In this document: one piece after another, positions 20,808 through 29,876 of the stretch
Numbering within the stretch: the first letter of the stretch is position 1
Layout of the letters: each line of letters begins with the position of its first letter
Assembly (NCBI RefSeq): GCF_000196895.1
Contig: NC_014297.1
Location: 372,001-436,000, forward strand
DNA from: Halalkalicoccus jeotgali B3
GTDB lineage: Archaea; Halobacteriota; Halobacteria; Halobacteriales; Halalkalicoccaceae
Direction: 5' to 3'
Length of the DNA: 64,000 nt
Notes under the pieces: generated by a model
What the model saw: the letters and a program-made list of their open reading frames with translations, nothing else
Told to the model about the DNA's origin: nothing
Database searches by the model: none
Made by a program: the position numbers and the translations under genes

Positions 20808-20854
20808 AAGGAAAAGCTGCCTTTTTACGTCGTGCTTTCGTAGCCGGAGCTAAG

Positions 20855-21598
20855 ATGTTCAACGCGATCGTGAGTGCCGACACGCTCGGGACGGCGCTCG
20901 ATTCGGTGAGCGCACTGGTCGAGGAGTGTACGATCCACTTAAACGAAGACGGGCTTGCGATCCGGGCTGTCGACCCCGCGAACGTCGGCATGGTCGATCT
21001 CTCGCTCGACGCGACCGCCTTCGAGTCCTACGAGGCCGACGGCGGGCGTATCGGCGTCAACCTCTCGCGGCTCGAAGACACCGTCGGGATGGCAGACGCC
21101 GGTCAACTGGTCCACCTCGAACTCGACGAGGAGACCCGCAAGCTCCACATCCAGATCGACGGGCTCGAGTACACGCTCGCGCTGATCGATCCCGATTCCA
21201 TCCGCCAGGAGCCCGATATCCCCGATCTGGACCTGCCCGCGAACGTCGTCGTCGAGGGCCGGGACATCAACCGCGCGGTCAAGGCCGCCGACATGGTGAG
21301 CGATCACATCGCGCTGGGCGTCGACGAGGCCGACTCGCTGTTTTACGTCGACGCCGAGGGCGACACCGACGACGTCCACCTCGAACTCGACGAGAGCGAT
21401 CTGATCGATCTCACCCCGGGCCCGGCCCACTCGCTGTTTAGCCTCGACTACCTGAAGGACATGAACAAGGCCATCCCCTCCGATGGCGAGGTCACCCTCG
21501 AACTCGGCGAGGAGTTCCCCGTCAAACTCCACTTCGAGATCGCAGAAGGCGAGGGCCAGGTCACCTACATGCTCGCACCGCGCATCCAGAGCGACTAG
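20855..21598 (+). CDS. pcn: DNA polymerase sliding clamp (PCNA)
   Basis: 247 residues, normal for archaeal PCNA. It starts [29 protein letters not shown] and contains the interdomain connector [20 protein letters not shown]. The ending [12 protein letters not shown] is the family C-terminus. It encircles DNA as a trimer and tethers polymerase, ligase and FEN1. The ATG at 20855 is used because a TATA-like element lies about 28 bases upstream. A long acidic surface is evident, as in halophile clamps. Confidence 0.97.
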   Translation: MFNAIVSADTLGTALDSVSALVEECTIHLNEDGLAIRAVDPANVGMVDLSLDATAFESYEADGGRIGVNLSRLEDTVGMADAGQLVHLELDEETRKLHIQIDGLEYTLALIDPDSIRQEPDIPDLDLPANVVVEGRDINRAVKAADMVSDHIALGVDEADSLFYVDAEGDTDDVHLELDESDLIDLTPGPAHSLFSLDYLKDMNKAIPSDGEVTLELGEEFPVKLHFEIAEGEGQVTYMLAPRIQSD

Positions 21599-21610
21599 CG
21601 CTCCGGACGA

Positions 21611-22381
21611 CTACCGTTTTATCCGCCACCGCTCCCGTAGCGGCGCCGCCTCGCGATTTCGGTGCTCGACGACCTCCGCGTTCCCGACGACGAGTAGCGC
21701 GCCGGCACCCGCGGCCATTACGGTCACCTGGAGGCTCGTGGAAACGGCGAGCGCCAGCAGCGTACCGCCCACGATGCCGATCCCGAACCCGACCTGCAGT
21801 AGGACGATCGCGATCAGCGCCCGTACGGAACCCCTCTCCGTGGCCACGTAGAGACCGGCAATGGCGGCAGTTTCGAGTGCGGCGTGGCCCGCTATCAGGA
21901 GCGCCCCGGCCGTCCCGACGGCCGACCCCGCGAGATAGACGGCCGCGAGGACGATCCCTTCGACCACCCGATGGGTGATCAACGCCGCGCTGGCCACCTC
22001 CGCGTGGTGCGTGCCAATGCGCGCGGAGATTGACCACGCGACTGTCCCCCCGCCGACGATCCCCGCGGTAGCGAGCAGCGGGTACTCGCCGATGGCCGAG
22101 ACCGCCAGGAGGACGCCGAGAAGGATGAGTACGATCCCGATCACCCTGTCGAACCCTGCCAGCATGCCGGGTCGAAGAGAGAGTCCCGTGAGCAGGACTA
22201 TCGTACCGGCGGCGATACCGATCCCGAGGATGCCGGCGATGACGGCTCCGAACGCCACACCGACGTCGTGGTCGGCCCCCGTTCCGTGAGCCCGGACCAG
22301 GGCCGGCATACAGAACACCCCTATCGCTACGAGCGTCGTCATCCGGAGCAACGACGTACTCTCCGGTGTTCGGGCGCTCAT
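21611..22381 (-). CDS. polytopic membrane protein of unknown function
   Basis: 256 residues with an N-terminal signal-like helix and about seven more hydrophobic helices (GAVIAGILGIGIAAGTIVLL; VIGIVLILLGVLLAVSAIG; ALITHRVVEGIVLAAVYLAG and others). A short HGTGADHD motif after the first helix and histidines in the middle (ARIGTHHAEVA) could bind metal. I cannot place it in a named family. Its ATG overlaps the stop of the ferredoxin gene (ATGA), so it is the third gene of the SBP56-ferredoxin operon and probably works at the membrane with them. Confidence 0.75.
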   Translation of the reverse strand: MSARTPESTSLLRMTTLVAIGVFCMPALVRAHGTGADHDVGVAFGAVIAGILGIGIAAGTIVLLTGLSLRPGMLAGFDRVIGIVLILLGVLLAVSAIGEYPLLATAGIVGGGTVAWSISARIGTHHAEVASAALITHRVVEGIVLAAVYLAGSAVGTAGALLIAGHAALETAAIAGLYVATERGSVRALIAIVLLQVGFGIGIVGGTLLALAVSTSLQVTVMAAGAGALLVVGNAEVVEHRNREAAPLRERWRIKR

Positions 22382-22692
22382 CGCCACGGGTTCTCGAACA
22401 GGCGAGCGCGGACGTCCGTCCCCACCTCGACCGTACAGTCGACCTCCGGCGTCGCGATACAGGTCAGGACGTAGCCCGCTTCGAGGTGGCGATCCTTGAG
22501 CGCTCGCGGCGGTTCGACGTGGCGCATCTCACCGTCGAGAACCCGTCCGGTACAGGTCCCACAGACCCCGATCCGACAGCCAAAGGGCAGACCGATTCCC
22601 GATCTCTCGGCGGCGGCGAGCAGGGACTCATCGGGATCGACCCGTACCGTTTCGCGTCGCTTGCCCGACCGTTCGAGACCCACGACGTGCAT
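22378..22692 (-). CDS. [2Fe-2S] ferredoxin
   Basis: 104 residues, plant-type fold. The cluster ligands are C39, C44 and C47 in GCRIGVCGTC plus C78 in VLTCIATP, the complete CX4CX2CX30C pattern. It lies between an SBP56/methanethiol-oxidase gene (4 bases between stop and start) and a membrane protein (4-base overlap). This points to a dedicated electron carrier for that operon rather than the general halophilic ferredoxin, which is longer and has an acidic N-terminal insertion that this one lacks. Confidence 0.92.
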   Translation of the reverse strand: MHVVGLERSGKRRETVRVDPDESLLAAAERSGIGLPFGCRIGVCGTCTGRVLDGEMRHVEPPRALKDRHLEAGYVLTCIATPEVDCTVEVGTDVRARLFENPWR

Positions 22693-22696
22693 GCGG

Positions 22697-24127
22697 TTAC
22701 TGCCAGACGTCGCTGGTGCAGTCGCCGTCGGGCCAGCGGATCTCGTGGGCCCGGGCCGGCCCTTCGGGGAGGGTCCCGAAGTCGACGAGAAAGTCCTCGT
22801 CGAGCGTCAGCGTTCCCCGTCGAGGGTCGACGTCGGCCTTGAGCATGACCGATCCGCGCTCTTTCTCCTCGGGGAAGAACTGGTCGTCCCACGTCGAGTA
22901 CAGCGAGGTCGTCCAGTAGAGGCGCTCGCCGTCGAGGCTCAACTGCACCATCTGTGGCCCGGCCGCCAGTTCGCGTCCCTTGACCTCCCTGACGTCGCCG
23001 AAGTAGCCTCCGATAGAGATCGAGTCGGCGTGTCGCGGGTTCGCCGGATCGGAGATGTCGTACATCCAGACCTCGCCGTGGAGCCAGTTCGCCCCGAACA
23101 GGTAGCGGTCGTCCATCGAGATCAGGATGTCCGTCGGGAGCGCCGGAACCGGCATGTCCCAGCCCTCGAGGTCGCGCCCCTCGAAGTCGATGACCTTCTC
23201 GGCGCGCCACCGGCCGTCTGCTCGCGGCTCATCGCCGCTCGCACCCTCCGAGGCGCTCCGCGCCTCGCGGTCCTCGAAGAAGTGGAAGATGTTCGAGGAT
23301 AGCGCCGCGTTGACGTAGCCGTGGGTCGCCTCGGGGCTGTGAAGGAAACGTACTTCGAGCGGGACCAGCCCTTCCTCTCCGAGGTCGACCGTCTGCTCGA
23401 CCGTCTTGTCCCCCCAGTTCCAGAAGTGCAGTCGGTGGCCGTACTTGCCGGCCTCGACGTCCTCCATGTCGAACCCTGGCTGATAGGTCTCCGGCGCGGC
23501 CCACTCCGAGGAGATCATCACGTTGTGACGCGGCTGATACCAGAAGTCGTAGTTCATCTCGATCTCCCCGGGGAGATCCCAGCGTCCCTCGATTTCGAGG
23601 TCCTCGTTCAGTTCGAGAAAGCCCCCGGGAAGTTCGCCGTCGGCATCCCCGAGCATGCTGACCATGACCCCACCGCCGGCGGGACAGTGAACGGTGTGGG
23701 GAGCCGAGAGATCGAGTTCGTGCACCTCCTCCGGTTCGATGACGCGGACGATCTCGGGATGATCCCTCTCCTTTGTATCGATGACCGTGATCCGCGAAGA
23801 CCGGTTACCCGGAACCACGAGGTAGCGTCGCTCTAATCCCTCCATATGGCACGACGACGAGCAGGCGTTCCACCCGAAGTGATGGAGTTCATCGCCCTTC
23901 GTCGGCATCTCGATCCGATGCGTTATCTCGCCGTAGGTCGAGGACTCCGGATCGACATCGACCACGGCCAGGAAGTCCGGCGCGTCGATGTCCGTCCCGG
24001 TGTATAATCCGATGACGTACGCGACCGTTTCCCGTTCGGACTCCTCGATCGCGGCCTGCGGCGTCGCGTATCCCGGTCCTTCAACCTCGGGGTGTTCGCT
24101 GTGTTCGCCTGTGTGTGAACTGCTCAT
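22697..24127 (-). CDS. selenium-binding protein 56 / methanethiol oxidase family
   Basis: 476 residues from the ATG at 24127. The beta-propeller SBP56 signatures are HHFGWNACSSSCH, ERRYLVVPGNRSSRI, MVTMxSEW-like segments (MISSEWAAPETYQPGF), FVRVEVRF-like EVRFLHSPEATHG and VPALPTDILISMDDRYLFGANW. Characterised relatives oxidise methanethiol to formaldehyde, H2S and H2O2 and bind copper. The cysteine block reads CSSSC here, where I recall CSSC in many relatives. First gene of a three-gene operon with a [2Fe-2S] ferredoxin and a membrane protein. Confidence 0.92.
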   Translation of the reverse strand: MSSSHTGEHSEHPEVEGPGYATPQAAIEESERETVAYVIGLYTGTDIDAPDFLAVVDVDPESSTYGEITHRIEMPTKGDELHHFGWNACSSSCHMEGLERRYLVVPGNRSSRITVIDTKERDHPEIVRVIEPEEVHELDLSAPHTVHCPAGGGVMVSMLGDADGELPGGFLELNEDLEIEGRWDLPGEIEMNYDFWYQPRHNVMISSEWAAPETYQPGFDMEDVEAGKYGHRLHFWNWGDKTVEQTVDLGEEGLVPLEVRFLHSPEATHGYVNAALSSNIFHFFEDREARSASEGASGDEPRADGRWRAEKVIDFEGRDLEGWDMPVPALPTDILISMDDRYLFGANWLHGEVWMYDISDPANPRHADSISIGGYFGDVREVKGRELAAGPQMVQLSLDGERLYWTTSLYSTWDDQFFPEEKERGSVMLKADVDPRRGTLTLDEDFLVDFGTLPEGPARAHEIRWPDGDCTSDVWQ

Positions 24128-24321
24128 GACTCCTCCCCGTTGCCCGAAGTCCCAACTGCTCCGGATCAACGGTGGAGATTAGTGTTGTCGGCACAAATAG
24201 ATTGATAGATAATAACACGCAGTTCATGCCGAGCGATCAACGGCTGAGCTTCGATACGGCATACGGTTCTGGTTACGGTGGAGGGACGCATACGATATCG
24301 GCGAGCAGAGACGACCTCCGA

Positions 24322-24591
24322 TCAAATCGCCTTCTCGTAGCGGTACTCCCGATGCTCTACACCGCTCAACTCCACTGTCCGCTCCTCGACACGGTCGAAC
24401 CCCCATCTCTCGTAGAACTCGACGCCAACCTCGTTTCCGGCGAGTACCGACAGCGCGAGTCGGTCACATTCGAGTTCCGTTTTGGCCGCCGCAAGCAACT
24501 GACTGCCGATCCCCTCGTCCCAGCGCTCGGCGGATTGGATCCCGACTAGACCGTTCGACCCCGGCGGTCGTATATAACTGGGGGCGTTCAC
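24322..24591 (-). pseudogene. GNAT acetyltransferase remnant (C-terminal half only)
   Basis: An 89-codon frame that covers only the C-terminal half of an N-acetyltransferase. It has the acetyl-CoA loop RWDEGIGSQLLAAAK and the following strand LALSVLAGNEVGVEFYERWGF, a strong GNAT motif. The usual first 70-80 residues are absent, and the sequence before the loop has no GNAT character. It is wedged between the priL start and the SBP56 promoter. Most likely a deletion remnant; whether it is still expressed is unknown. Confidence 0.7.
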
Positions 24592-24628
24592 ACAGGTTTA
24601 TCCACCCGGCGGCCATAGCCGCTGGCCG

Positions 24629-25714
24629 ATGAAGCCGCTGCACGCTCGCTACCCGTTTCTCGCCGATTCCCGGGCCGCCGTCGAGGCCGCCGAGGTCGAT
24701 CTGGTCGGGCTGGTTCGCGAGGACGGTCCGGTCGTCTCGCGGGCGAGCGAGCGGGTCACGGGGGCGCTGCGCGAGGGCTCGATCGGGGACGCCCACCGAA
24801 GCACGCGGGTCGAACTGCTCTCGTATCCCGTTGCGCGCGTGCTCGTCTCGCTGGTCGACGAGCGGATCTGCACCCGGAAGTACGCCAACGCGGAGGCCAG
24901 CCGGGCGATCTCGCTTTTCAGTACCTCCCGAAACGACACGACGGAACTCGCGAGCGCCCGAACCGAACGACTCTCGCTGTCGGAGCTCCTCGCGGAGTTC
25001 GACCTGACCGACGCGGTCGACGAGAGCCAGGACGGGTATCGGGTCGCCGTCGGAACCTACCTTCGGCTCGTCTCGGACCTCTGGGGCGACGAGTGGCGAC
25101 TGGTCAACCGGACGCTCGCCGACGGCGAGGTGTTCATCGCACGCGAGGAACTCTCCGGACTGCTCGAGGAGGCGATCAGCCAGCGCGTCTCCGACGGACT
25201 TCCCCTTTCGGTACCCGAGGGGGTCGCTGCACCCCTGGAGGACCGCGTCGAGGAGATCCGCAAGACCCTCGCAGAAATGGACCTCACCCGGGAGATCGAC
25301 ACCGTCGTCCCCGAGCGGTTCCCGCCGTGTATGAAGGCGCTGTTGGATTCCGTCCAGAAGGGCGAGCATCTGGGCCATCACTCCCGCTTTGCGATCACCG
25401 CGTTCCTCACGAGCATCGGGATGAGTACGGACGAAATCATCGACCTCTACATGGTCAACTCCGGTTTCGGCGAGGAGATGACGCGCTATCAGACCGATCA
25501 CATCCGCGGGGAGACCAGCCCCACCGAGTACACCCCGCCTAGCTGTGCGACCATGCAGTCCTACGGCGACTGTGTGAACAAAGACGAGATCTGCGAGGAG
25601 GAGATCAACGAGTCCCACCCGCTGAACTACTACGAGTATCAGTTAGACGAAGCCGACGAGGACGAACTCGTCGACTGGCGCGAGGAGGACGGCGAGGCGA
25701 TCACTCCCGATTGA
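24629..25714 (+). CDS. priL: DNA primase large subunit
   Basis: 361 residues. The N-terminal helical domain starts LHARYPFLADSRAAVEAAEVDL. The C-terminal domain has the four iron-sulfur cysteines: FPPCMKALL (about residue 234), TPPSCATMQSYGDC, and DEIC. HSRFAITAFLTSIGM is the conserved helix next to the cluster. PriL guides PriS in making RNA/DNA primers. It overlaps the convergent small membrane protein by 14 bases. Confidence 0.96.
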   Translation: MKPLHARYPFLADSRAAVEAAEVDLVGLVREDGPVVSRASERVTGALREGSIGDAHRSTRVELLSYPVARVLVSLVDERICTRKYANAEASRAISLFSTSRNDTTELASARTERLSLSELLAEFDLTDAVDESQDGYRVAVGTYLRLVSDLWGDEWRLVNRTLADGEVFIAREELSGLLEEAISQRVSDGLPLSVPEGVAAPLEDRVEEIRKTLAEMDLTREIDTVVPERFPPCMKALLDSVQKGEHLGHHSRFAITAFLTSIGMSTDEIIDLYMVNSGFGEEMTRYQTDHIRGETSPTEYTPPSCATMQSYGDCVNKDEICEEEINESHPLNYYEYQLDEADEDELVDWREEDGEAITPD

Positions 25715-25913
25715 GGTAGTGAGCGAGGCCGAACCCGACCAGCGTCATGAGTACCACGAACGCGGTGATCGCACCCACGAGGGCCACGCCGCCGTCCGCC
25801 GAGAGACCGTCCTGACTGTAGGTGGTGCCGATGCCGACCAGTACCGCGACGAACAGGCCCACCGAACCCACGGAGACGACGATTTCGGCGACCGTCTCCC
25901 GGTCTACGTCCAT
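25701..25913 (-). CDS. small membrane protein of unknown function
   Basis: 70 residues with two hydrophobic helices (VSVGSVGLFVAVLVGIG and ALVGAITAFVVLMTLVGFGLAHYL) and a short acidic N-terminus MDVDRETVAEIV. The ATG at 25913 is used; a longer frame from 25946 lacks haloarchaeal character. No functional motif. It overlaps the 3' end of priL convergently. I have a weak recollection of this pairing as common in haloarchaea. Confidence 0.7.
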   Translation of the reverse strand: MDVDRETVAEIVVSVGSVGLFVAVLVGIGTTYSQDGLSADGGVALVGAITAFVVLMTLVGFGLAHYLNRE

Positions 25914-26055
25914 AGCGTGGCGTTTCCCGCCCCGAAGTAAAAGCACTTCGAAGCGATTTCGACGGGGGCCGTTTCGGGTGGAAGACTTACCTTCTTCGGG
26001 CCCCTATCCCTATCCGTAGCGATTCGGGGGTTCCAGTGGAACCTCCGGTGATTCC

Positions 26056-26688
26056 ATGACGCACACCAGAACTACACCAGCGTCACTGCCGACCAGTGAG
26101 ACCGACCTCGACCGGCGTTCGACCCGCGCCCGAACCGACCCGATGAGCGTTACGGCGCTCGGCGATTCGCTTTACGAGGTCGATACCGACCACGGGACCA
26201 GCTACCTCGTCGACCTGCGGTCGCGGCGCTGTAGCTGTCCCGACCACACCTTTCGGGGCGTTCGATGCAAGCACCTCCGGCGGGTCGCCATCGAGATCAC
26301 CGAGGGTCGGACCCCACCGCCGGGACGACTCGCCGTCGAGTGTGCCGTCTGCGGCGCGGAACTGTTCGTCCCCGAGGACGAGACGGACCGACCCCACTAC
26401 TGCCCGCTCGACCGTCTCGAAGCGGGTGCGTTCGTCCGTGACCGGGAGACGGGCGACCGACTGCTCGTTGTGAGCGTTTCCGACCGACGGGCCGACCACA
26501 CCGCGGTCGGGAACTCCGCCTACAGCGTGGCGACCTACCCGAACAACCGCGAGTACGATCCGGCAGACCGGGTCGTCGGCGCGGTCTATCCCCAGTCGGT
26601 CTCGATGACCGAGGCGGGGCCCGACCCCGACGCGCTGCGGGTGTACTCGTTTCCGCATTCGCGGCTCGAACGCGTTTCGGGGACCTAG
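26056..26688 (+). CDS. SWIM zinc-finger protein
   Basis: 210 residues. A SWIM zinc finger (CxCx(n)CxH) is clear as [18 protein letters not shown] at about residues 58-75. A second small zinc site may be formed by CAVCGAELF plus HYC around residues 96-115. The C-terminal half is a beta-rich region ([23 protein letters not shown]). SWIM fingers bind DNA or proteins and occur in recombination-linked proteins; the convergent neighbour is the Holliday junction resolvase, overlapping by four bases. The function is unknown. Confidence 0.85.
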   Translation: MTHTRTTPASLPTSETDLDRRSTRARTDPMSVTALGDSLYEVDTDHGTSYLVDLRSRRCSCPDHTFRGVRCKHLRRVAIEITEGRTPPPGRLAVECAVCGAELFVPEDETDRPHYCPLDRLEAGAFVRDRETGDRLLVVSVSDRRADHTAVGNSAYSVATYPNNREYDPADRVVGAVYPQSVSMTEAGPDPDALRVYSFPHSRLERVSGT

Positions 26689-27167
26689 TCGAACATCCCG
26701 GCGGCCTCCTCGGCCGAGAGGGTGCCCTGTTCGACCGCGGTCAGCACCCGCTCGACGTCGGCACCGCCCGTTTCGGCCCGGTCGAGCAAGTCCTCGATCG
26801 TTTCACCCTCCGCGAGCGCGACCTCCTTTTTCACCCGGTAGTTCCCCCCGTCGGTCCGGTAGACGTCGCCGGGGTGGAAGAAGTACCAGTCCTCGCGGTC
26901 GAAGCGCACGCCGATCTTCGGGCGGGCGCCGAAGTTCCGCGAGAAGTAGACCAGCGCTTCTACCTCCTCGCCCGTGAGGTAGATCGGCTTTCCCGAGCTG
27001 GATTTCGCCTCGATCGCGTAGAACGCCTCGCCGTTGCCCGCGAGCACGTCCGGGAGCTCACGCTGGGTCGCTCCGCCGCTCGCGGGCGCGCGCATCACCG
27101 CAAAGCCCGCCTCGTCGAGCCGGTTGACGAGTTCGCGCTCCCGACGGTTCCCTTTCCGGTTTGCCAT
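26685..27167 (-). CDS. hjc: Holliday junction resolvase Hjc
   Basis: 160 residues. The archaeal Hjc nuclease motif is complete: an N-terminal basic [15 protein letters not shown], then [10 protein letters not shown] and [14 protein letters not shown], giving the acidic metal-binding E-D-E-K set. It is longer than crenarchaeal Hjc (about 120-140 residues) through an acidic C-terminal extension of about 40 residues ([17 protein letters not shown]), common in haloarchaea. It cuts four-way junctions during recombination repair. Confidence 0.96.
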   Translation of the reverse strand: MANRKGNRRERELVNRLDEAGFAVMRAPASGGATQRELPDVLAGNGEAFYAIEAKSSSGKPIYLTGEEVEALVYFSRNFGARPKIGVRFDREDWYFFHPGDVYRTDGGNYRVKKEVALAEGETIEDLLDRAETGGADVERVLTAVEQGTLSAEEAAGMFD

Positions 27168-27213
27168 CTCCGTCCGTCGATTTCCCCCGCTCGCACATAA
27201 GGGGTCCCGTTAC

Positions 27214-29709
27214 CTACCGGCCGAGCCCTCGCAGGAACTCTACGAGCCCCGCCGGGGCGTTCCCGTCGTCGAGGTCGAACCCGACCGCGGGTCGGTCGTC
27301 GGTGATGCTCCCGGCGTTCTCGACGCTCAGCGTCGTCGTCTCCTTGCCGGCGGTCAGTTCGTACTCGCCGGGCTCGACGACCTTCGGGAGGATTCCGGGG
27401 ACGTCGCCGGGGACGACCTCCAGCGCCGAGAGGTCGAGGTCGAGGTCGACGGTCGTCGACTCGCCCGCGTCGAGGGCGACCCGTTCGTAGCCCAGCAGCC
27501 GGCGGTCCGGTTGGAGCACCGAGCCGTAGGATTGGGTGTTGTAGACCTCGACGACGTGCTCGCCGGCCTCGTCACCGGTGTTCTCGACGCCGACGCTGGC
27601 CGTGACCGTCGGCGTGTTCGCCGGATCCGAGACGGACCCCGGCGAGACCGACAGGCCCGAGTACTCGAAGTCGGTATACGAGAGCCCGTGGCCGAAGGCG
27701 TACAGCGGCTCCTGATCGTCGAGCGGCGGGTAGGCGTCGTAGTTGTTGGGTACCTTTCCGACGCTCTCGGGCCAGTTGAACGCGAGCTTACCTGAAGGAT
27801 TGTTCCCCCCGAGCAGCGTCTCGGCGATCGCGTGGCCGCCGTCGCTGCCCGGTTGACCGGCGAAGACGACGGCATCGAGCGAGTCGAACGTTTCCGTCCC
27901 TCCGCGGGGACTGCCCGCAAGGACGACGCCGACGACCGGGGTATCGGGGGCCTCGTCCTCGACGGCCGCGACGAGTTCCCGTTGGGCGGGATCGAGTGCG
28001 AGTTCGTTGCGGTCGCCAAAGCCCTCGTTGTGGGGGCCCTCGCCCAGAACGACGACGACGGCGTCCGCGCTTCCGGCGGCCTCGCGGACGTCCGCCTCTT
28101 GTTCGTCGGTGAAGCCGAAATCGCCGTTGGCATCGGACGTCTCGGGGTTGTAGGGCTGGGCCCGGAAATCCGTCGGGACGTGGGTGAGCGTCCCGTCGAG
28201 GCTCCCCTCTAGGGCCTCGGTGATCGTCTCGCCGCGCGGACGGGGGCCACCTTCGCTCGGGGCACCCTCTTCGATACCCTGCCAGCCCAGCGTCCAGCCG
28301 CCGTGTCGCATGAGAAACCGGTTCTCGAGGTCGAGATCCGGGTCGTAGCCCGGCCCGGCCAGCAGGACGTCCTCGCCCCCCGAAAGCGGGAGAGCGTCGT
28401 CGTTTTTCAGCAGCACCATCGACTCGCGCGCCAACTGTTCTGACTCCGCTTGGCCCCCGCCCAGCACCGCGTCGATCTCCGACTCGTCGACGGTCGGTTC
28501 CTCGAACAGGCCGAGTTCGTCCTTGAGTTCGAGGATCCGGCGGACGGACTCGTCGATACACTCGGTCGACACCTCGCCGTCCTCGACGAGGCTTACCGTC
28601 GTCTCGATGAACTCGGCCGGACCGGGTGCCTCGCCACCGTTGCCGATCATGTACATGTCGACGCCGGCGTTGAGCCCTTCCTTCACTGTGCGCCGGAAGC
28701 TGTCGGTGTAGTCGTGGTTGCTGAGCATCCGATAGAAGTCGTCGTAGTCCGATACGACGACGCCGTCGAAGCCGTAGCGTTCCCGGAGCATCTGGGTCAG
28801 CAGCCACTCGGAGGCGTGGGCGGGCTTGCCGTTGACCGCCCCGCTGTTGACCATCACGGTGGCCGGATCGGCCTCCAGGGCCGTTCGGTAGGGCGGCAGG
28901 AGGCTCGTCCGCAGGTCCCGCATCGACGTCCGGGCGTGGGCCCGGTCGTTGCCGTTCTCGGGGATCGAGTACGCCCCGAAGTGTTTGACCGTCGAACAGA
29001 GCCGATCGTTGCTCTCCAGTCCCCGGACGCGGGCCTTCGAGACTTCGCCCAGATACGCGGGATCCTCGGTGATTCCCTCGTAGAAGCGGCCCCATCGCGG
29101 ATCGCGCTGGAGGTCGGTCGTCGGCGCGAACGTCCAGTGGGCGCCCATCGCCGCCGCCGAGTCGGCGGTCTGACGCGCCGCGTCCTCGATCGCCTCGATG
29201 TTCCGGGTCGCACCCATGTTGATGCGCTGGGGAAATGACGTCGAGCCCGCAAGTAGCGTGTTGCCGTGGAGCGCGTCGACCCCCCAGAGGAAGGGAATCG
29301 AATGGTCGGCGTTGTCGAGGTTGTACTCCTGGAGTGCGTTGATGCCTGTAACGGTCTCCTCGGGATCGAACGTCGGCGGCGACGCTCCCCCGGAAATGAT
29401 CGACCCGAGTTCGAGCTCCGAGAAGTACTCCCCGAGCGTCTCGACCCCGAAACTATCGGGGATCTCAGCGGACTCGGGATCGAAGGTACCGACGTCGACC
29501 TGGGTCATCTGGCCGACCTTCTGTTCAAGCGTGAGATCCGCGAGCATCGCCTCGACGTCGGTTTCTTCCGCTCGGTCCTCCGAGGCGGCACTCACCGCTC
29601 CCGTCCCGACGCCCGCGCTCGCCGTCGCCGCGCCGGTCGCCTTCAGGAACGTCCGCCGCGACGTGTCCCCGTTCTTCTCCGTGCCGTCGTCCGTTCGTCT
29701 ATCTACCAT
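27214..29709 (-). CDS. Tat-exported glycoside hydrolase family 3 beta-glucosidase-like enzyme
   Basis: 831 residues from the ATG at 29709. The Tat signal SRRTFLKATGAATASAG lies at about residues 17-33, predicting export. The GH3 N-terminal barrel contains DLQRDPRWGRFYEG and KHFGAYSIPENG. The catalytic nucleophile is D321 in GVVVSDYDDF. The C-terminal domain has LVAAVEDEAPDTPVV, GGHAIAETLLGGNNPSGKL and the fibronectin-like FSYTDF-type ending, here HGLSYTDFEYSGLSV. Probably an exo-beta-glucosidase or related glycosidase. It stands alone, with an AT-rich promoter about 30-40 bases upstream (TTATTATAATG on its strand). Confidence 0.94.
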   Translation of the reverse strand: MVDRRTDDGTEKNGDTSRRTFLKATGAATASAGVGTGAVSAASEDRAEETDVEAMLADLTLEQKVGQMTQVDVGTFDPESAEIPDSFGVETLGEYFSELELGSIISGGASPPTFDPEETVTGINALQEYNLDNADHSIPFLWGVDALHGNTLLAGSTSFPQRINMGATRNIEAIEDAARQTADSAAAMGAHWTFAPTTDLQRDPRWGRFYEGITEDPAYLGEVSKARVRGLESNDRLCSTVKHFGAYSIPENGNDRAHARTSMRDLRTSLLPPYRTALEADPATVMVNSGAVNGKPAHASEWLLTQMLRERYGFDGVVVSDYDDFYRMLSNHDYTDSFRRTVKEGLNAGVDMYMIGNGGEAPGPAEFIETTVSLVEDGEVSTECIDESVRRILELKDELGLFEEPTVDESEIDAVLGGGQAESEQLARESMVLLKNDDALPLSGGEDVLLAGPGYDPDLDLENRFLMRHGGWTLGWQGIEEGAPSEGGPRPRGETITEALEGSLDGTLTHVPTDFRAQPYNPETSDANGDFGFTDEQEADVREAAGSADAVVVVLGEGPHNEGFGDRNELALDPAQRELVAAVEDEAPDTPVVGVVLAGSPRGGTETFDSLDAVVFAGQPGSDGGHAIAETLLGGNNPSGKLAFNWPESVGKVPNNYDAYPPLDDQEPLYAFGHGLSYTDFEYSGLSVSPGSVSDPANTPTVTASVGVENTGDEAGEHVVEVYNTQSYGSVLQPDRRLLGYERVALDAGESTTVDLDLDLSALEVVPGDVPGILPKVVEPGEYELTAGKETTTLSVENAGSITDDRPAVGFDLDDGNAPAGLVEFLRGLGR

Positions 29710-29876
29710 CGCATGATGAACCACGGACATACATTATAATAATTTTTCTACAATTGAGTTATTCTTTACTAACACAACTACGGTCGATGGGTTCTGAGCC
29801 GTCGGCTCGTCGGTAGGCCGTCCGGTGAGAAGGGAATCGGGCCGCGATCAGACTCTGTCCGGTCCGTCCCGAACGA

